Shown one piece after another: positions 33,919 through 42,813 of a stretch of DNA of 64,000 bases. Source of the stretch: Paenibacillus eucommiae (GTDB lineage Bacteria > Bacillota > Bacilli > Paenibacillales > NBRC-103111); contig NZ_JAGGLB010000019.1 in NCBI RefSeq assembly GCF_017874215.1, positions 124,001 to 188,000 on the forward strand. The letters run 5' to 3'. A program made the position numbers and the translations under genes. Within the stretch, counting starts at the first letter, position 1; the number at the start of each line of letters is the position of its first letter. Below the pieces are notes generated by a model. The model searched no databases. It was not told the origin of the DNA and saw only the letters and a list, made by a program, of their open reading frames with translations.

Positions 33919-35745
33919 ATGAAGACCAGCATTATTATACTTGCCCAGCATGAAAGCTTATTCAAGCAATGCCTGGCTAGCATTGAACTCTACACATCAA
34001 CACCCTATGAATTAATTGTAGTCAATGACGGCAATCATTTGGAAATCAACAGATGGCTGGAGATAAACAAAACTGTTAAAAAAGTTACAACGACCGAACC
34101 TGTTGGAGTTGCAGCAGGCTATAACCTTGGCGCAAAGCGCTCTTCTGGTGATCTGCTTATTTTCATTCGCGATCATATGATCGTATCCGAGCATTGGCTT
34201 GTGAAGCTGACAGATTGCCTGGAGCGTAATAGTGATGCTGCTATGGTAGGCCCTTTAAGCAATGAAGTCAGCGGCGTACAGCTGCTGCCCGTTCCTTGTG
34301 ACAATATGCAGCAGCTCGATAAGCTGGCAGCAGCGTTTGTTGTAACCAAAGCGGGACGATCCAAAAAAGTAACCAGATTGCTAAGCCATCTGCTGGCTGT
34401 AAGCAAATCCCATTTCAATAATTTGGGCGGATTTGACGAGCGCTTCGGTATGGAAACCTTCGAGGACGATGATCTCTGTTACAGGGCTCTGCAAGCCGGT
34501 TACGGTTTATACATCGCCCAAGACTGCTTCGTACGCTATATTCAACCTCCGAGTCTGTTCCCTGGAGATCCCAAGTGGTATTCCAGAATAATGAACATTA
34601 ATAGGGAGAAGGCTCGGGAGAAGTGGGGTTTTGATCTTACGGAAACTCTACAGGGATGGATATATAAAACCAGCGTTTCGTTATGTATGATTGTTAAAAA
34701 TGAGGAAGAAACGCTTGAGCGATGCCTGTCGAGCATCTCCCAATTTGTAGATGAAATCATTATTGTTGATACTGGCTCTGAAGACAAGACAAAAGAAATC
34801 GCCAGGCAGTACACGGACAAGATCCATGATTTCCAATGGGTAAATGATTTTGCCAAAGCCAGAAATTATGCTTTTAGCCTGGCATCAAAGGATTATATTT
34901 TATGGCTGGATGCAGATGATGTTGTACTTCCTGAGGATGCTGACAAATTCCAAATGCTTCTATCTAGACTTGCATGGAATACAGATGCCGTATCGATGAA
35001 CTATAATCTTGCTTTCGACGATAATGGCAATGTAGTCACCAGTCTAAGAAGGAACAGACTTGTGAAACGTGAGAACAATTTCCAATGGATTGGAGTCGTG
35101 CACGAATATCTGGAGGTGTATGGAAACATTCAGTACGCAGATATTTGCATCACTCACGACAGAAAACATACGAATAGCTCACGCAATCTGCATATTTACG
35201 AAAACCGTCTAGCATCCGGTGAAATGTTTTCTCCACGAGATCTATATTACTACTCAAACGAGCTTGCTGATCATAAGGAGTGGCATCGTGCGATTCAGAA
35301 TTATGAAATGTTCTTAATGAACCCTGAAGGCTGGATTGAAGATAAAATCAACGCCTGCGGGCGTGCCTCCGATTGCTTTAGAGAGCTTGGTGTGATAAGT
35401 GAAGCGAAATCGCTTGTGCTGCGTTCCTTTGTTTACACCGCTCCACGCGCAGAAGGCTGCTGCAGACTCGGCTACCTTCACATGATGGAAGAAGATTATC
35501 AAGGTGCCGTGTATTGGTACAAAATGGCTTCTGAGCTGCTGAAACCGTCGCAGCATGGCGCCCTCCTGCAGCATGCCGCCTGGACCTGGCTTCCACATTT
35601 ACAGCTTTGTGTTTGTTATGATCGATTGGGACAGCTTGATCTAGCTCATTTTCATAATGAGAGGGCGGCAGATTACATTCCTAACGACAGCAAAGTGCAG
35701 GCCAATCGAACATATTTTCAAAATCTGTATATACCAGCGAAATGA
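33919..35745 (+). CDS. Two-domain GT2 glycosyltransferase with TPR-like tail
   Basis: This 608-residue cytoplasmic protein has two family-2 glycosyltransferase domains. The first (1-235) has TSIIILAQHESLFKQCL, VVNDG, and GFDERFGMETFEDDDLCYRA. The second (250-480) has SVSLCMIVKNEEETLERCL, IIVDTGSEDKT, and the metal motif WLDADD. A helical TPR-like tail follows (490-608). GGAGGGGGG precedes the ATG at 33919. It is directly upstream of the SLH-collagen gene, and similar enzymes glycosylate exosporium collagens; acting on that Thr-rich repeat is inferred. Confidence 0.88.
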   Translation: MKTSIIILAQHESLFKQCLASIELYTSTPYELIVVNDGNHLEINRWLEINKTVKKVTTTEPVGVAAGYNLGAKRSSGDLLIFIRDHMIVSEHWLVKLTDCLERNSDAAMVGPLSNEVSGVQLLPVPCDNMQQLDKLAAAFVVTKAGRSKKVTRLLSHLLAVSKSHFNNLGGFDERFGMETFEDDDLCYRALQAGYGLYIAQDCFVRYIQPPSLFPGDPKWYSRIMNINREKAREKWGFDLTETLQGWIYKTSVSLCMIVKNEEETLERCLSSISQFVDEIIIVDTGSEDKTKEIARQYTDKIHDFQWVNDFAKARNYAFSLASKDYILWLDADDVVLPEDADKFQMLLSRLAWNTDAVSMNYNLAFDDNGNVVTSLRRNRLVKRENNFQWIGVVHEYLEVYGNIQYADICITHDRKHTNSSRNLHIYENRLASGEMFSPRDLYYYSNELADHKEWHRAIQNYEMFLMNPEGWIEDKINACGRASDCFRELGVISEAKSLVLRSFVYTAPRAEGCCRLGYLHMMEEDYQGAVYWYKMASELLKPSQHGALLQHAAWTWLPHLQLCVCYDRLGQLDLAHFHNERAADYIPNDSKVQANRTYFQNLYIPAK

Positions 35746-35820
35746 AACTTTGCTGCAGTCTCAATAGGATTCAACTTTTGCTTATACAGACCCATTCATA
35801 ATGACCTAAAAGGAGCGTAT

Positions 35821-38229
35821 ATGTTAATGAAAGATAGAAAACAAACATTTGTAAAAACTTCTATGGCGTTTCTAGTATTAAGTCAGTGCCTTGGGGCTCT
35901 TCCCGCCCCTCATCAAGCCTTTGCAGCAGAATCTCTAAAAAAAACATTTAAAGATGTTTCTTCCAAATCATGGTCTTACAAGTATATTGAAAAAATTGCT
36001 GCCCTTGGTCTGACTGAAGGGGACGGAGCAGGTAATTTTAATCCCGAAAGTCCTGTTAGTCATCAGGAAGCCGTAATTTTGGCTATGCGTTTTATGGGAT
36101 ACGAAAATGCTCCGGCAGACTCCGCCTCTCCCGTTCCTGCCTCACTCCAAGTAAGTGATTGGGCTAAAAATTGGGTGCAGCTAGCAATAGAAAAGGGAAT
36201 TGTAATTCCTTCAGAAGAGTCTGGCAGTATTGCCTCCGATTGGGGAAAACAAGCGGCAAGCCGCGAATGGATAACCAGATTGATTATCCGAGCTATAGAC
36301 AAAGAAGCCGAAGCTGATTCGATTGCCAGCCTTCCTTCATCATTTGTCGATGCAACTGATATTTCAAGCTGGGCAATTGGCTATGTAAATGCAGTTGTTG
36401 AACTTAAGGTAGTTAGCGGCTTCCCCAATAACACCTTTAAACCCAAGGAAACTATCACACGTGCTCAAATGGCGAGCATACTCAGCAATGCAGAAATTTA
36501 TGCAATTGAGAAACCGGACAAAGTTACTCGTGGAAAAGTAGTACAAATGACAGATAATACTCTTGTTGTTCTTGCTAAAGATGGATCGAGTGAACAATTT
36601 GATATTGACGGAAATTCCATTATTTTCGGAGAAAATGGATTAGAAACGACGCTAGCTCCTGGATTGCCCGTTATCGTCGTCCACAATGATAATTTCGCTT
36701 ATTTTGTTGAGGTATCTAATGCTCTTAAGATAGAAATTATGATACCTGGACCTGCTGGACCTGCTGGAGCCAAGGGTGAAAAAGGCGATAAGGGAGATTC
36801 GGGAGAAAAGGGAAGTGTAGGCTCTCCAGGACCATCTGGAAGCATTGGACCAGTTGGTCCTGCTGGTCCTGCTGGTCCTGCTGGTCCTGCTGGTCCAACT
36901 GGGGATACCGGTGTAACTGGCCCGACCGGAGCAACTGGGATTACCGGTCCTTCCGGCGAACAAGGCCCTACTGGAGCAACTGGGGTAACTGGTCCTACCG
37001 GCGAGATCGGACCCACTGGAACTACAGGAGTTACTGGCCCTACTGGAGCTGTAGGTGTAACTGGTCCGACTGGCGCTACGGGTTCTACTGGTGAGATCGG
37101 TCCAACTGGAGCCACGGGAGTCACAGGCGCTACTGGCGAGATCGGGCCTACTGGTGCAACAGGCGCTACTGGCGCTACTGGCGAGATCGGACCTACTGGT
37201 GCAACCGGTGCTACAGGCGCTACTGGTTCTACCGGCGCTACCGGCGAGATCGGACCTACTGGTGCTACTGGTGCTACTGGAGCAACAGGAGTTACTGGTG
37301 CCACTGGGGATACTGGTGCTACTGGGGCAACAGGAGTTACTGGTGCCACTGGAGATACTGGTGCTACTGGGGCAACAGGAGTTACTGGTGCCACTGGAGA
37401 TACTGGTGCTACTGGTGCTACTGGGGCAACAGGAGTTACAGGAGTTACAGGGGCTACTGGTTCTACCGGGGCTACTGGCGAGATCGGAACTACTGGTTCT
37501 ACCGGCGCTACTGGCGAGATCGGACCTACAGGACCTACAGGGCCAACTGGAGCTACTGGATCTACTGGTGCTACTGGTCCTACCGGGGATACTGGAGCTA
37601 CTGGAGCTACTGGAGCTACCGGAGCTACCGGAGCTACCGGAGCTACCGGAGCTACCGGTAATACTGGTGCTACTGGTAATACTGGTGCTCAGGGAGAGGC
37701 TGGCAACGGTTCGATCATTCCTTTCGCATCAGGGCTTCCTATCACAATGACTACCCTTGTTGGCGGACTGTCTGGTACCGGAGGTTTGTTAGGCTTTGGA
37801 AACTCCGTCTCTGGAGTCACACCGTTTGGCGGAATGTTAGACCTTACTGGAGCCGGAGGAACACTGCTTAATTTTGGCTTTTCTGTCCCAAGAGATGGTA
37901 CGATCACTTCCATGTCTGGATTTTTCAGCACAACTCTTGCGATGACTCTCATAGGATCTACAGTAACCGTCACGGCACAGTTATATTCAGCTCCAGAGGG
38001 GAGCAATATCTTTACTCCTGTAGCAGGGGCTTCAGTAAATCTAACTAGTCCTTATGCTTTATCAGGACTTGTAGCAATAGGTACTACTGTTTCTGGTAAA
38101 TCTTCAGGTCTAAGTATACCTGTAACAGCGGGATCCCGATTATTGATGGTGTATTCCTCAACGGCTGATGGTATCGGATTAGCGAATGTAGTTGTTGGCT
38201 ATGCCAGCGCTGGTGTCACGATTCAATAA
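35821..38229 (+). CDS. SLH-anchored collagen-like protein with BclB-type tail
   Basis: This 802-residue surface protein has a signal peptide (to about 36, AFAAES), three SLH repeats (38-215; FKDVSSKSWSYKYIEKIAALGLTEG, W-EWITR, SGFPNNTFKPKETITRAQMA), a small beta domain (about 225-305), 106 uninterrupted Gly-X-Y triplets (310-627; mostly GAT, GPT, GEI), and a C-terminal domain (IIPFASGLPITMTTLVGGL...) like the BclB exosporium tail. SLH domains bind pyruvylated wall polymer, so the protein is surface-held rather than exosporial. Thr in the Y position is abundant, a substrate for O-glycosylation. AAAAGGAG precedes the ATG. Confidence 0.92.
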   Translation: MLMKDRKQTFVKTSMAFLVLSQCLGALPAPHQAFAAESLKKTFKDVSSKSWSYKYIEKIAALGLTEGDGAGNFNPESPVSHQEAVILAMRFMGYENAPADSASPVPASLQVSDWAKNWVQLAIEKGIVIPSEESGSIASDWGKQAASREWITRLIIRAIDKEAEADSIASLPSSFVDATDISSWAIGYVNAVVELKVVSGFPNNTFKPKETITRAQMASILSNAEIYAIEKPDKVTRGKVVQMTDNTLVVLAKDGSSEQFDIDGNSIIFGENGLETTLAPGLPVIVVHNDNFAYFVEVSNALKIEIMIPGPAGPAGAKGEKGDKGDSGEKGSVGSPGPSGSIGPVGPAGPAGPAGPAGPTGDTGVTGPTGATGITGPSGEQGPTGATGVTGPTGEIGPTGTTGVTGPTGAVGVTGPTGATGSTGEIGPTGATGVTGATGEIGPTGATGATGATGEIGPTGATGATGATGSTGATGEIGPTGATGATGATGVTGATGDTGATGATGVTGATGDTGATGATGVTGATGDTGATGATGATGVTGVTGATGSTGATGEIGTTGSTGATGEIGPTGPTGPTGATGSTGATGPTGDTGATGATGATGATGATGATGATGNTGATGNTGAQGEAGNGSIIPFASGLPITMTTLVGGLSGTGGLLGFGNSVSGVTPFGGMLDLTGAGGTLLNFGFSVPRDGTITSMSGFFSTTLAMTLIGSTVTVTAQLYSAPEGSNIFTPVAGASVNLTSPYALSGLVAIGTTVSGKSSGLSIPVTAGSRLLMVYSSTADGIGLANVVVGYASAGVTIQ
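36748..37701 (+). repeat. Collagen-like Gly-X-Y coding repeat
   Basis: The stretch is 954 bases, 318 codons, 106 triplets, built of 9-bp GGNGCNACN-type units in nested longer repeats (for example GATGVTGATGDTGATGATG units). Length change by recombination is likely. Confidence 0.95.
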
Positions 38230-38251
38230 TTTATTTTTATATGAACTCATT

Positions 38252-38290
38252 AAAAAACTCCCGGGCAAAAAATGTGCCCGGGAGTTTTTT
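38252..38290. terminator. Bidirectional terminator
   Basis: AAAAAACTCCCGGGCA and its exact complement flank AAAAATG, with T-runs on both strands. It ends the collagen gene and the oppositely read Gfo/Idh/MocA gene. Confidence 0.92.
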
Positions 38291-38340
38291 CTATTCATAC
38301 TACACACCATATACGATGCTTAAGCAGACAGGCCAACACC

Positions 38341-39336
38341 TCACCTCTTCAGCAGCTCCTCTACAAGCTTGTGCGTATCCAAAACAAGATCCGCGCGAAT
38401 TAGACAATGCTCCGGCGCTTCCAGGCTGTCCAGGAAATGCTGAACTACACCCGTAAATCCCCTTCGGGTCAAAACTGTCTCCCAGCTGCCGAAAGTGCGC
38501 GCTGCCGGCAGCTGGCCCTTTTCAAAAAAAGTGGCGGTCTCCAAATTGGTGACCTCAACAGAACGTCCGTTACCATGAAGCTCCAGTTTCTCGGTATCTG
38601 TACCGGAAAGTCTGACCATGCTGTATACTCCATTTACAGCACTTGTACCACCTTCAGGCAAAGCCCCTGAGGCCGTTGATAAGCCCAAAGATAAACTGCC
38701 GGAGGCATGGATAAGTCTTCCTTGCTCATCCGTTTGCTGTGTATGCGAGTTTACCCGGTAGCTCCCCTGCCCCTTTTCAAACCCATTGTCCTCCCCCAGC
38801 CACAGAAGCAGATCCAACATATGAATCAAATCATCGTATATGGTTTGTGCAGCACTGTATGTCTGCTGGCGGGTCCGGTGTTTAACAGCCGAGCAATACT
38901 GGAAGCCTCCAGCTTCCCTTAACCAATCTTTGGCTGCTGCATATAGCGGAGCAAAACGGCGGTTAAAGCCTACTCCAAGAAGAACGCCTTTCTGCTCAGC
39001 AAAAGCAGCCATTTCCAGCGACTCCTTCCAGACATAAGAGAGCGGCTTGTCCACATAAACAGGAAGACCCCGCCTGAGACATGCCATCACAAGGGGATAA
39101 TGTGTCTCAGTTGGGCTGTGAATAAACACCGCATCCAGCGTTTGGCCAAGCAATTCATCCAGCTTAGTGGTACCGAAGGGAAGCCTATACTGTTCTTGAA
39201 TGCGTTCTACGGTGGAGGCTTTCCTGCTCATAATACCAGCCAGTTCAATTCGTGTATCCCCTGCAAGCAGCGGCAAATAAACCTTCTGAGCAATATCTCC
39301 AAGACCGATTAGGCCAATTCTTTTTTTCACAGCCAT
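38341..39336 (-). CDS. Gfo/Idh/MocA-family oxidoreductase
   Basis: This 331-residue NAD(P)-dependent sugar-type dehydrogenase has a Rossmann start (KKRIGLIGLGDIAQKVYLPLL), the conserved EKP-like site as VDKPLSYVW, and GVGFNRRFAP with a C-terminal beta domain. The ATG at 39336 has GAGGAG upstream; the extension to 39354 reads that site. Substrate is unknown. It begins a series of four minus-strand oxidoreductase/VOC genes. Confidence 0.9.
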   Translation of the reverse strand: MAVKKRIGLIGLGDIAQKVYLPLLAGDTRIELAGIMSRKASTVERIQEQYRLPFGTTKLDELLGQTLDAVFIHSPTETHYPLVMACLRRGLPVYVDKPLSYVWKESLEMAAFAEQKGVLLGVGFNRRFAPLYAAAKDWLREAGGFQYCSAVKHRTRQQTYSAAQTIYDDLIHMLDLLLWLGEDNGFEKGQGSYRVNSHTQQTDEQGRLIHASGSLSLGLSTASGALPEGGTSAVNGVYSMVRLSGTDTEKLELHGNGRSVEVTNLETATFFEKGQLPAARTFGSWETVLTRRGFTGVVQHFLDSLEAPEHCLIRADLVLDTHKLVEELLKR

Positions 39337-39481
39337 GGCTTTCGTTCTCCTCACACTAACTTCTAACTTCTAATTTCTAACATCTAACTTATAAATTTCA
39401 CTTATTTAGTTGGCTACCTTTACTCTGTTCAAAAATTTCAAAAATCATTTCTTCATTTTAGCTATACCACACCGTTATTGT

Positions 39482-40498
39482 CTAAGCCAAGTAAGCAGCT
39501 GAGGATTGGATCACTTGCCGCATCGGCAAATGATAAGGGCATTTCTGCTCGCATAGGGGCTTTTCTCTGCAGGGCTCATAATCTGCACACGATAGGATCG
39601 CTTCTTTTTGCTTATGGTAAAAATCTTTTCCCTTTTGCAAAAGTCCAAATTTATCACGAATTTTACTGGAAATCATCACATCTGGAATCGTAACGCCTAT
39701 CGGACAAGAGCAATAGTTGCATCGTCTGCAGTTATGCCCGCCAAGCTCAACGGCAAGCTGCTGCAGCTCTTCACGTTCGCCCTGCCCGACTTCGCGCTCC
39801 ATCGCAGCGATATTTTCCTGAACCTCGTTAACGCTAACCATACCGGATATAATTACATGGACATCTTGACTGTAAGGATAACGAATCGCTGTTTCTACCG
39901 GCTGAATAAAACCCCCTGACAGAGGTTTCATGGCCACTTTCATCATATTCTGCTCTGTGGCCGCAGGAATCAATTCCTGCAGGGCAAAGGGCTGGGCCAA
40001 ATTAAGATGAAACAGCACCTGATCGAATTGCCCCTTACTTATCCACCTCGCCAGCAGCTCAGGACGATGTCCAGTGAGACCAATATGCCTGACCTTGCCT
40101 TCCCTCTGCGCTTCAAGAGCCGCCTGATAGGCGCCATTCTCCCCCATGACCTGCTTAAATTCCTGCACATAATTCAGATAATGAATTTGCAATAAGTCCA
40201 CATGGTCCGTTTTCATTCGTTGCAGACTGTTGTTGATTTCTTCCTTGGCAGAGGCATAATCGCGTTTGTTCGTCTTCGTAGCCAGGAAAAACTCCTTCCG
40301 GCGGTGGGAAATGGCGGCCCCAATAATCTCTTCGCTGTTGCGGTAGGCCGCTGCAGTATCGATGTAATTGATTCCGTGATCAAGCGCATAATGAAGAGCT
40401 TCACGCGCCTGTTCAAACGCCACCCCAGGCAAATTCATAGCTCCAAACCCAAGAGATGACACCTGAAAATCTGATTTACCAAAAGTGCTGTACCTCAT
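39482..40498 (-). CDS. Aldo/keto reductase with iron-sulfur C-terminus
   Basis: This 338-residue protein has an AKR barrel (1-275; MRYSTFGKSDFQVSSLGFGAMNLPG, D-TAAAYRNSEE, ATKTNKRDY) and a C-terminal Cys-rich tail with CRRCNYCSCPIGV and CADYEPCREKPLCEQKCPYHLP, fitting one or two 4Fe-4S clusters. Such proteins are predicted oxidoreductases of the YhdY/ferredoxin-AKR type. AGAGAGGAAG precedes the ATG at 40498. Confidence 0.9.
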   Translation of the reverse strand: MRYSTFGKSDFQVSSLGFGAMNLPGVAFEQAREALHYALDHGINYIDTAAAYRNSEEIIGAAISHRRKEFFLATKTNKRDYASAKEEINNSLQRMKTDHVDLLQIHYLNYVQEFKQVMGENGAYQAALEAQREGKVRHIGLTGHRPELLARWISKGQFDQVLFHLNLAQPFALQELIPAATEQNMMKVAMKPLSGGFIQPVETAIRYPYSQDVHVIISGMVSVNEVQENIAAMEREVGQGEREELQQLAVELGGHNCRRCNYCSCPIGVTIPDVMISSKIRDKFGLLQKGKDFYHKQKEAILSCADYEPCREKPLCEQKCPYHLPMRQVIQSSAAYLA

Positions 40499-40517
40499 AG
40501 CTGTCTTCCTCTCTCTA

Positions 40518-40898
40518 TCAAGAACCATATTCGGAATCAAATTCAACGATATTTCGGTCTACATCCAAAATAAATATTTGCGAAAACCCCGCTATACTGT
40601 CCGGCTTCGCTTCATAGGGCACACCCGCTTCTTCTAGCCAGGCGATCGTATCGCGATAGCTTTTGACCCAAATGGCAAAATGTCCGTCGTCCAGCGAGCT
40701 GCTTTCCCTTAAAGTTTCCCCATTCGGGTATTCCAGTAAATGAAGCTGCTGCGAGCCGACCGCAAACCATACACCTTTCGAATCAAAAGGCGGCCGTTCA
40801 ATCTCCTGAAATTTAAGAACTTCTGTGTAGAATTTCTTCGATTTCTCCAAATCCCGGACAGACAAACTGACATGATGCAGATGTTGATACTCTATCAT
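40518..40898 (-). CDS. VOC (glyoxalase/bleomycin-resistance-like) protein
   Basis: This 126-residue vicinal-oxygen-chelate fold protein has HLHHVSLSVRDLEKSKKFYTEVL (metal His), FAVGSQQLHLLEY, DGHFAIWVKS and the final NIVEFDSEYG (metal Glu). The reaction cannot be assigned. The ATG at 40898 is preceded by GGGGGAATTGCGTT. It lies 20 nt before the AKR gene on the same strand. Confidence 0.87.
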   Translation of the reverse strand: MIEYQHLHHVSLSVRDLEKSKKFYTEVLKFQEIERPPFDSKGVWFAVGSQQLHLLEYPNGETLRESSSLDDGHFAIWVKSYRDTIAWLEEAGVPYEAKPDSIAGFSQIFILDVDRNIVEFDSEYGS

Positions 40899-40975
40899 AA
40901 CGCAATTCCCCCAATAGCCTGATTTCATAATTTCATAATTACTATAATAATAAACTTCCATCCACACTTTGTCAG

Positions 40976-41953
40976 CTAGAACGGCAATTTCACTCTAAAT
41001 TCTGAAGCAGCAGCAGATAAAACAGCTTGGTGATCCGGACTAACAGGAATGCCTGAGAGGCTCCAATCCAGCTCACGCTGTAATTCAAGAACTCCTGGCA
41101 AAGTCGCTTTGTCGTACCCAGGCATAGGCTGCATTTCACTGGTTGTCCTCATGTAAGCATCCATTTCACCTTTAAAATATTCAAGCGGAATAAAGCGCTT
41201 AATATCCAGCGCAATAATTAAGGATCCCTGGCTGGCTCCTTTATATTGAAGTTCCCCATCCCCATGCAGCGGAACCCCTGCGAGGAAGCCCCCTAAAGCT
41301 TGGCACATAAAACCTAATCCCATGCTGCGAAAAACAAGACCAGGAGCTAATCCGAACAGCTCTGCAACATGTGGAGAGTCCGCGTAGAGATCATGCATAG
41401 CTCCAAAGTCCAGCACCATAGGAGGTTCATCACCGGAAGGAACCGCGAAGGACATAGGCGACCCGCCCGCCGCGGCCATGATGGAATAATCAGGTACCAG
41501 GTTTAGCTTGTGGCCAGATGTCACATAACCAACGAGATCATGCTCCGCCAGCAAGCGTGAATAGATGCCCGCTGCACCGATATGCCCGTGATTGCGGGTG
41601 ACAGCTGCTGCTATTCCATTTAGCCGGCACATCTCTATGAGTTCCTCTGCCGCTCTATAGGCAGCAAAATAACCAAGCCCTCCATCACCATCTATAACAA
41701 GCGTCGAAGAGGCCTCGTTCTTACTAGTAATCTGCGGATCTGCATGAATAAGACCAGCGTGCATATCACGAACATAGGTAGCAATCTGTCTCGAACCATG
41801 ACTAAATACACCGCGAAGATCGTTTTTGACTAAAAGGCCAGCCAGGAAATCCGCTTTTTCTTCTGGCATACCGACTTTTTGCGCGAGCTGGGAAACAAAA
41901 ACTCTCATTTTTCCCGGTTCTACTTTTATAGCTTCTTTATGTTCAATATTCAT
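40976..41953 (-). CDS. Ldh-family (malate/L-lactate/ureidoglycolate-type) dehydrogenase
   Basis: This 325-residue NAD-dependent dehydrogenase has the family pattern KNDLRGVFSHGSRQIATYV, RNHGHIGAAGIYSRLLAEHDLVGYVTSG, PMSFAVPSGDEPPMVLDFGA and GLGFMCQALGGFLAGVPL. TTGGAGGTTCTGGCAC precedes the ATG at 41953. Substrate is not determined. It probably starts the VOC/AKR operon downstream. Confidence 0.9.
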   Translation of the reverse strand: MNIEHKEAIKVEPGKMRVFVSQLAQKVGMPEEKADFLAGLLVKNDLRGVFSHGSRQIATYVRDMHAGLIHADPQITSKNEASSTLVIDGDGGLGYFAAYRAAEELIEMCRLNGIAAAVTRNHGHIGAAGIYSRLLAEHDLVGYVTSGHKLNLVPDYSIMAAAGGSPMSFAVPSGDEPPMVLDFGAMHDLYADSPHVAELFGLAPGLVFRSMGLGFMCQALGGFLAGVPLHGDGELQYKGASQGSLIIALDIKRFIPLEYFKGEMDAYMRTTSEMQPMPGYDKATLPGVLELQRELDWSLSGIPVSPDHQAVLSAAASEFRVKLPF

Positions 41954-42107
41954 GTGCCAGAACCTCCAATTGTTAACATCTATGTATGAAAAGAAATATA
42001 GCTTTATGAACCCATTGTATTGGAACAAGCAGCAGAGTTCAAGAGCAGTGGAACATCCATATTTTATAGTTAAAAAGGCCAAAAATGAAATAGCAAAAAC
42101 GCCTTGT

Positions 42108-42707
42108 GGCGTCCTTTGAAGTACGTGCTCGTGACGTGGGTGCGTAGTAGAGGAAAGGGATGCGGGCTCCAGCCTCTGTTAAAAATTTGTTTCCTTGAGT
42201 GGAGTGTAGTGGATTTGGAATGGAATGGATTGGATTGGATTTTGGGGGCGGAACAAATCTTTAAATGCATATGCTATCGCCCTTTCGCCTTCACTCCAGC
42301 TACAATCGCACTAACACCAAGTTTAACGGCAGCCAGCAAGGTTTTTTTCTCGTAACTGAGGAAACCTACTGTTTTAACGATGTTTTTCATCGTTAAAGCA
42401 TCAGTTCCACTCAGCATCCCTACTTTAACGATGAAAAACATCGTTAAGTGGCGCACACGCTCATTTCGGCGAAGGACGAACTGTTACTAGGCCGCTACTC
42501 TCATTCTTCCTCCCACATCCTTCCCTCTTAGCTACAAAGTGCTGATCCTGCGACGCTCAAACAGACTGCCAGCAGAAATTGCTTTCCTGATGGAAAGGGA
42601 TAGTGGCGATGGGATGTTCTGAGCTTCCTTTCTGATTCCCTCGGAGGATGAAGGGTCACACCGTCTACTTTTTTCACTATAAAGCTGCACTTTGCAATCG
42701 AAAATTT
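42108..42707 (+). repeat. Dispersed intergenic repeat, copy 3
   Basis: It shares modules with copies at 13761 and 24319: GGCGTCCTTTGAAG, CGTGACGTGGGTGCG, GGGCTCCAGCCTCTGTT, AAAAATTTGTTTCC ... GGAACAAATCTTTAAA, CAAGTTTAACGGCAGCCAGCA, two TTAACGATG/CATCGTTAA hairpins (42372-42398 and 42424-42447), AAATTGCTTTCCTGATGG, GATTCCCTCGGAGGATGAAG and AAAGCTGCACTTTG. An extra GGATT/GGAATG tandem tract sits between the arms of the central inverted repeat. No supported ORF. Confidence 0.85.
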
Positions 42708-42813
42708 TTCACACCAGGCTTCACCATAACAAAGAGCCGTAAGGACAATGTCCTGTCATTACAGCTCCTATGTACAACGCTATTCAATTTGATTTAATGA
42801 AACTGGATTAAAT

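Noticed and set aside
36699..37394. 231-residue minus-strand frame rich in APVAPV
   Set aside because: It is the reverse reading of the Gly-X-Y repeat and has no start signal.
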